8,433 nucleotides of DNA from AG-12 sp035531535 (GTDB taxonomy: Bacteria; Chloroflexota; Dormibacteria; Aeolococcales; Bog-877), in assembly GCA_035531535.1 (NCBI GenBank), contig DATKSV010000129.1, forward strand, positions 1-8,433. The letters are read 5' to 3'. Made by a program: the position numbers and the translations under genes. The notes under the pieces were generated by a model, which did not search any database, was not told the DNA's origin, and saw only the letters and a list, made by a program, of their open reading frames with translations. Positions 6,629 to 8,433 of the stretch are shown here, one piece after another (position 1 is the stretch's first letter; every line of letters begins with the position of its first letter).

Positions 6629-7811
6629 GGCGCCGCTGCAGCGGCCCCCCGGCGGGCGGGGTGGGCAGCCTGACCGTGCCCACCTGGTCATGGCGGCGGT
6701 CCGGGAACAGCCTTGAGATCTCGGGCGGCACCGGCAGCCCCATGTCGAAGAGCCGGTCCAAGATCTGCGGCCTGACCCCGGTCAGGGCCAGCTCGTTGCG
6801 CAGGTTGCCGTCCTTGTCAGTCCCCTCCGCCTTCATCAGGAAGATGTCCTGCATGGTGATGGTCTCCCCTTCCATGCCCACCACCTCGCTGATCGCGGTG
6901 ACCCGGCGGCTGCCATCGCGCAGCCGGTTGAGCTGGACGATGATGTCGAGGGCGGAGGCGACCTGCTGCCGGATGGCCTTGGCGGGGAGCTCGATCCCAC
7001 CCATGAGGACCTGAGTCTCCAACCTGGAGAGGCTGTCCCTGGGCGTGTTGGCGTGGACTGTGGTCATGGAGCCGTCGTGGCCCGTGTTCATGGCCTGGAG
7101 CATGTCCAGCGCCTCGCCGCCCCGGACCTCTCCCACCACGATCCGGTCGGGCCGCATCCGCAGGGCGTTGATGACCAGCTCGCGGATCCCGATCCGGCCC
7201 TCGCCACGGGCGTCCGGCGGCCGCGACTCCAACCGGCAGACATGCTCCTGGTGGAGCTGCAGCTCGGCGGCATCCTCCACGGTCACGATCCGCTCATCCG
7301 GGGGGATGAAGCCGGTGCAGATGTTGAGCAGGGTGGTCTTGCCAGAGCCGGTCCCGCCCGAGATCAGGATGTTGGCCCTGGCCAGCACGCTGGCCTGCAG
7401 GAAGGAGGCGGCAGCCTCGCTGATGCTGCCGAAGTGGATCAGGTCGGTGACCCGCATCCGCTCCTTGGGGAACTTCCGGATGGTGAGAATGGGGCCGTCG
7501 ATGGCGACCGGCGGCACCACCGCGTTCACGCGGGACCCGTCCAGAAGCCTGGCGTCGCAGAGCGGCTGGCGAGTGTCGATCCGGCGCCCCACCGCCGAGA
7601 CGATCAGGTCGATCACCTTCATCAGGTGGTCGGTGTCCTTGAAGCGGACGTCCGTCAGCAAGATCCGACCCTGGGACTCGACGTAGACCATGTCCGGGCC
7701 TACGACCATGATCTCGGTCAGGTTGTCGTCTTCGAGCAGGATCCGAAGTGGACCCAGCGCCTGGAGGTACCCCTCCTGATCGGCGAGCGATTCCGCGTGC
7801 GAGATGACCAT
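6621..7811 (-). CDS. cpaF: CpaF/TadA-type pilus assembly (type II/IV secretion) ATPase
   Basis: This 396-residue cytoplasmic hexameric ATPase powers assembly of Tad (Flp) or related type IV-like pili, acting on the TadB/TadC inner-membrane platform. An N-terminal domain (about 15-125, with LLEDDNLTEIMVVGPD and RIDTRQPLCDARLLDGSRVN) precedes the motor core: Walker A ISGGTGSGKTT (150-160), Asp box VTVEDAAELQL (176-186), a Walker B region RPDRIVVGEVRGGEAL (220-235) and the His box HDGSMTTVHANTPRDSL (245-261). All are intact. GGGGAG lies 7 bases before the ATG at 7811 and only 4 bases separate it from the DUF192 stop, so the start is firm. The last 25 or so residues form a Pro/Arg-rich tail. The gene sits downstream of tadC and DUF192, whereas Tad clusters usually place the ATPase before tadB and tadC. 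A more general secretion-ATPase role is possible, but the TadC end alongside favours a Tad pilus. Confidence 0.95.
   Translation of the reverse strand: MVISHAESLADQEGYLQALGPLRILLEDDNLTEIMVVGPDMVYVESQGRILLTDVRFKDTDHLMKVIDLIVSAVGRRIDTRQPLCDARLLDGSRVNAVVPPVAIDGPILTIRKFPKERMRVTDLIHFGSISEAAASFLQASVLARANILISGGTGSGKTTLLNICTGFIPPDERIVTVEDAAELQLHQEHVCRLESRPPDARGEGRIGIRELVINALRMRPDRIVVGEVRGGEALDMLQAMNTGHDGSMTTVHANTPRDSLSRLETQVLMGGIELPAKAIRQQVASALDIIVQLNRLRDGSRRVTAISEVVGMEGETITMQDIFLMKAEGTDKDGNLRNELALTGVRPQILDRLFDMGLPVPPEISRLFPDRRHDQVGTVRLPTPPAGGPLQRRLG
6632..6645 (-). repeat. 14-base perfect palindrome just before the CAP gene start
   Basis: GCCGCTGCAGCGGC reads the same on both strands and could fold as a 5-bp stem with a TGCA loop. 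It lies inside the end of cpaF, 3 bases before the proposed TTG start of the CAP gene. It might affect initiation there, but in GC-rich coding DNA it may also be chance. Confidence 0.4.
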
Positions 7812-7815
7812 GGAG

Positions 7816-8307
7816 CTACTCCCCTGAGGTGGAATCAGATTGGTTGAAGGCGGCTCCCAGGAGGGCGCCGGCCGGGGTCTCCGCAGCCGCGTCGACCAAG
7901 TCCAGGCGAGCCCCCTCTGCTACCCCGAGACGTTTCAGGGTGCCCGGCGCCAGCTCCAGGGCCGAGTGCGCCCTGGCAACTGGCAGCAAGGTGACGCCAA
8001 CCGGCCGCAGCGACCAAGGCCGCATTCTGGAGACAGCCCGGACCACCACCCCCTGGCGGTCCAGGAAGGCGACATCGATCGCGGTGCGCATGAAGAACAT
8101 GTGGATGCTGCGGCAGGGGACCAGCCAGAGCCCCTCCTCGGGGTCCAAGTCGGCCCTGCCCATGAGACCCATGAAACGGCTGAAGACGCCTTTGGCGACC
8201 ACCACGCGGCGGGCCAGGTAGCGGCCGTCGTCGAGCCGGGCGGCGAGCTGCCGCCCGCCGGCCAGCGGGGCGGCTGACAGTTGTCGGCTCAGGGCCTCAG
8301 CTGACAT
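7816..8307 (-). CDS. DUF192 family protein
   Basis: This 163-residue protein has the DUF192 pattern over residues about 30-138: a strand leading into GVFSRFMGLMGRADLDPEEGLWL (40-62), the core CRSIHMFFMRTAIDVAFLDR (65-84), and VGVTLLPVARAHSALELAPGTLKRLGV (103-129). DUF192 is a small widespread domain without an agreed biochemical function. This copy shows no clear signal peptide or membrane segment, so it is probably cytoplasmic if the start is right. A hydrophilic N-terminus (1-25) and a C-terminal tail of about 24 residues flank the domain. The ATG overlaps the end of tadC by 11 bases (ATGTCAGCTGA) and the stop is 4 bases before cpaF, so it is embedded in the pilus operon and probably made with it. 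A role linked to pilus assembly is inference from position only. Confidence 0.88.
   Translation of the reverse strand: MSAEALSRQLSAAPLAGGRQLAARLDDGRYLARRVVVAKGVFSRFMGLMGRADLDPEEGLWLVPCRSIHMFFMRTAIDVAFLDRQGVVVRAVSRMRPWSLRPVGVTLLPVARAHSALELAPGTLKRLGVAEGARLDLVDAAAETPAGALLGAAFNQSDSTSGE
7819..7824 (-). promoter_or_regulatory. Ribosome binding site of cpaF
   Basis: GGGGAG on the minus strand lies 7 bases before the cpaF ATG at 7811, inside the last codons of the DUF192 gene. Its good match and spacing decide the cpaF start. Confidence 0.7.
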
Positions 8308-8431
8308 GGAAGAGCAGGTTCATGGCGGCGGGGCCGAGCAGGATGATGAAGAGGGCCGGGAAGATGCAGCCCACCATCGGGAAGAGCATCTTGAGGCTGG
8401 CCTGCTGCGCCTTCGCTTCAGCCTTCTGGCG
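8297..8431 (-). CDS. tadC: TadC-like pilus platform protein, C-terminal end (cut by window edge)
   Basis: An open frame enters from the right edge (last two bases 8432-8433 belong to a split codon) and stops with TGA at 8297, giving 44 residues. The stretch KAQQASLKMLFPMVGCIFPA followed by LFIILLGPAAMNLL matches the typical end of TadC and related type II secretion F-domain proteins: a charged, Ala-rich helix, Lys-Met-Leu-Phe-Pro entering a final membrane segment, and a short tail. TadC forms the inner-membrane platform with TadB on which the CpaF ATPase acts. The fragment is short, so TadC rather than TadB rests on the FPALFIILLGP ending and on the neighbouring cpaF. It overlaps the DUF192 start by 11 bases, implying co-translation. 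Confidence 0.8.
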   Translation of the reverse strand, partial: RQKAEAKAQQASLKMLFPMVGCIFPALFIILLGPAAMNLLFHVS

Positions 8432-8433
8432 GC

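Noticed and set aside
6629..6691. Extension of the CAP gene to the ATG at 6691
   Set aside because: No ribosome binding site precedes it, it overlaps cpaF by 71 bases, and it adds a Pro/Gly/Arg stretch ahead of an otherwise ideal signal peptide. It cannot be fully excluded.
7053..7847. Plus-strand open frame of 264 codons opposite cpaF
   Set aside because: Its composition (many His, Asp, Gly, Gln) is that of a reverse-complement shadow, and cpaF on the other strand has all its motifs intact.
1..8433. Mobile element, CRISPR, toxin-antitoxin or phage-defence system
   Set aside because: No transposase, integrase, spaced repeats, nuclease or toxin-like gene is seen; all genes match envelope or secretion families and are densely co-directional.

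Overview
The window is a piece of a GC-rich bacterial chromosome in which every gene I can support lies on the minus strand, so transcription runs from base 8433 towards base 1. It is almost wholly coding. The largest gap between genes is 27 bases, several neighbours overlap by 8 to 11 bases, and no stretch over 300 bases lacks a gene. I see no tRNA, rRNA, CRISPR array, insertion sequence, phage gene or convincing terminator. The SecA fragment carries a linker of the type YDPEYTDE...HLRP...EAY, which I recall from Chloroflexota SecA proteins. With the high GC and the Tad-type pilus genes, this suggests a Chloroflexota-like lineage such as Dormibacterota, or less likely an actinobacterium. That assignment is inference.

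In order of transcription, the window holds: the last 44 residues of a TadC-type pilus platform protein (8297-8431); a DUF192 protein (7816-8307); a CpaF/TadA secretion ATPase (6621-7811); an exported CAP/SCP-domain protein with a Pro/Thr-rich repeated tail (5735-6628); an ABC ATPase (4930-5742) and its two-domain FtsX/MacB-like permease (2401-4914); a multispanning GT87-like glycosyltransferase (942-2393); and the first 304 codons of secA (3-914), cut by the window edge.

Two functional blocks seem to be joined. The upstream block is a Tad/type IV-like pilus assembly module in the order tadC, DUF192, cpaF, with a secreted CAP protein coupled to it. The downstream block is envelope-related: an ABC exporter or effector pair, a lipid-linked-sugar glycosyltransferase and the Sec motor. 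Tight spacing makes co-transcription from tadC through the GT87 gene likely. secA may also have its own promoter just before its start, possibly giving a leaderless mRNA.

Points worth a second look are a run of ten G in the glycosyltransferase gene, an alanine in place of the signature serine of the ABC ATPase, the placing of DUF192 between tadC and cpaF, a probable TTG start for the CAP gene, and a 24-bp tandem repeat coding its tail.
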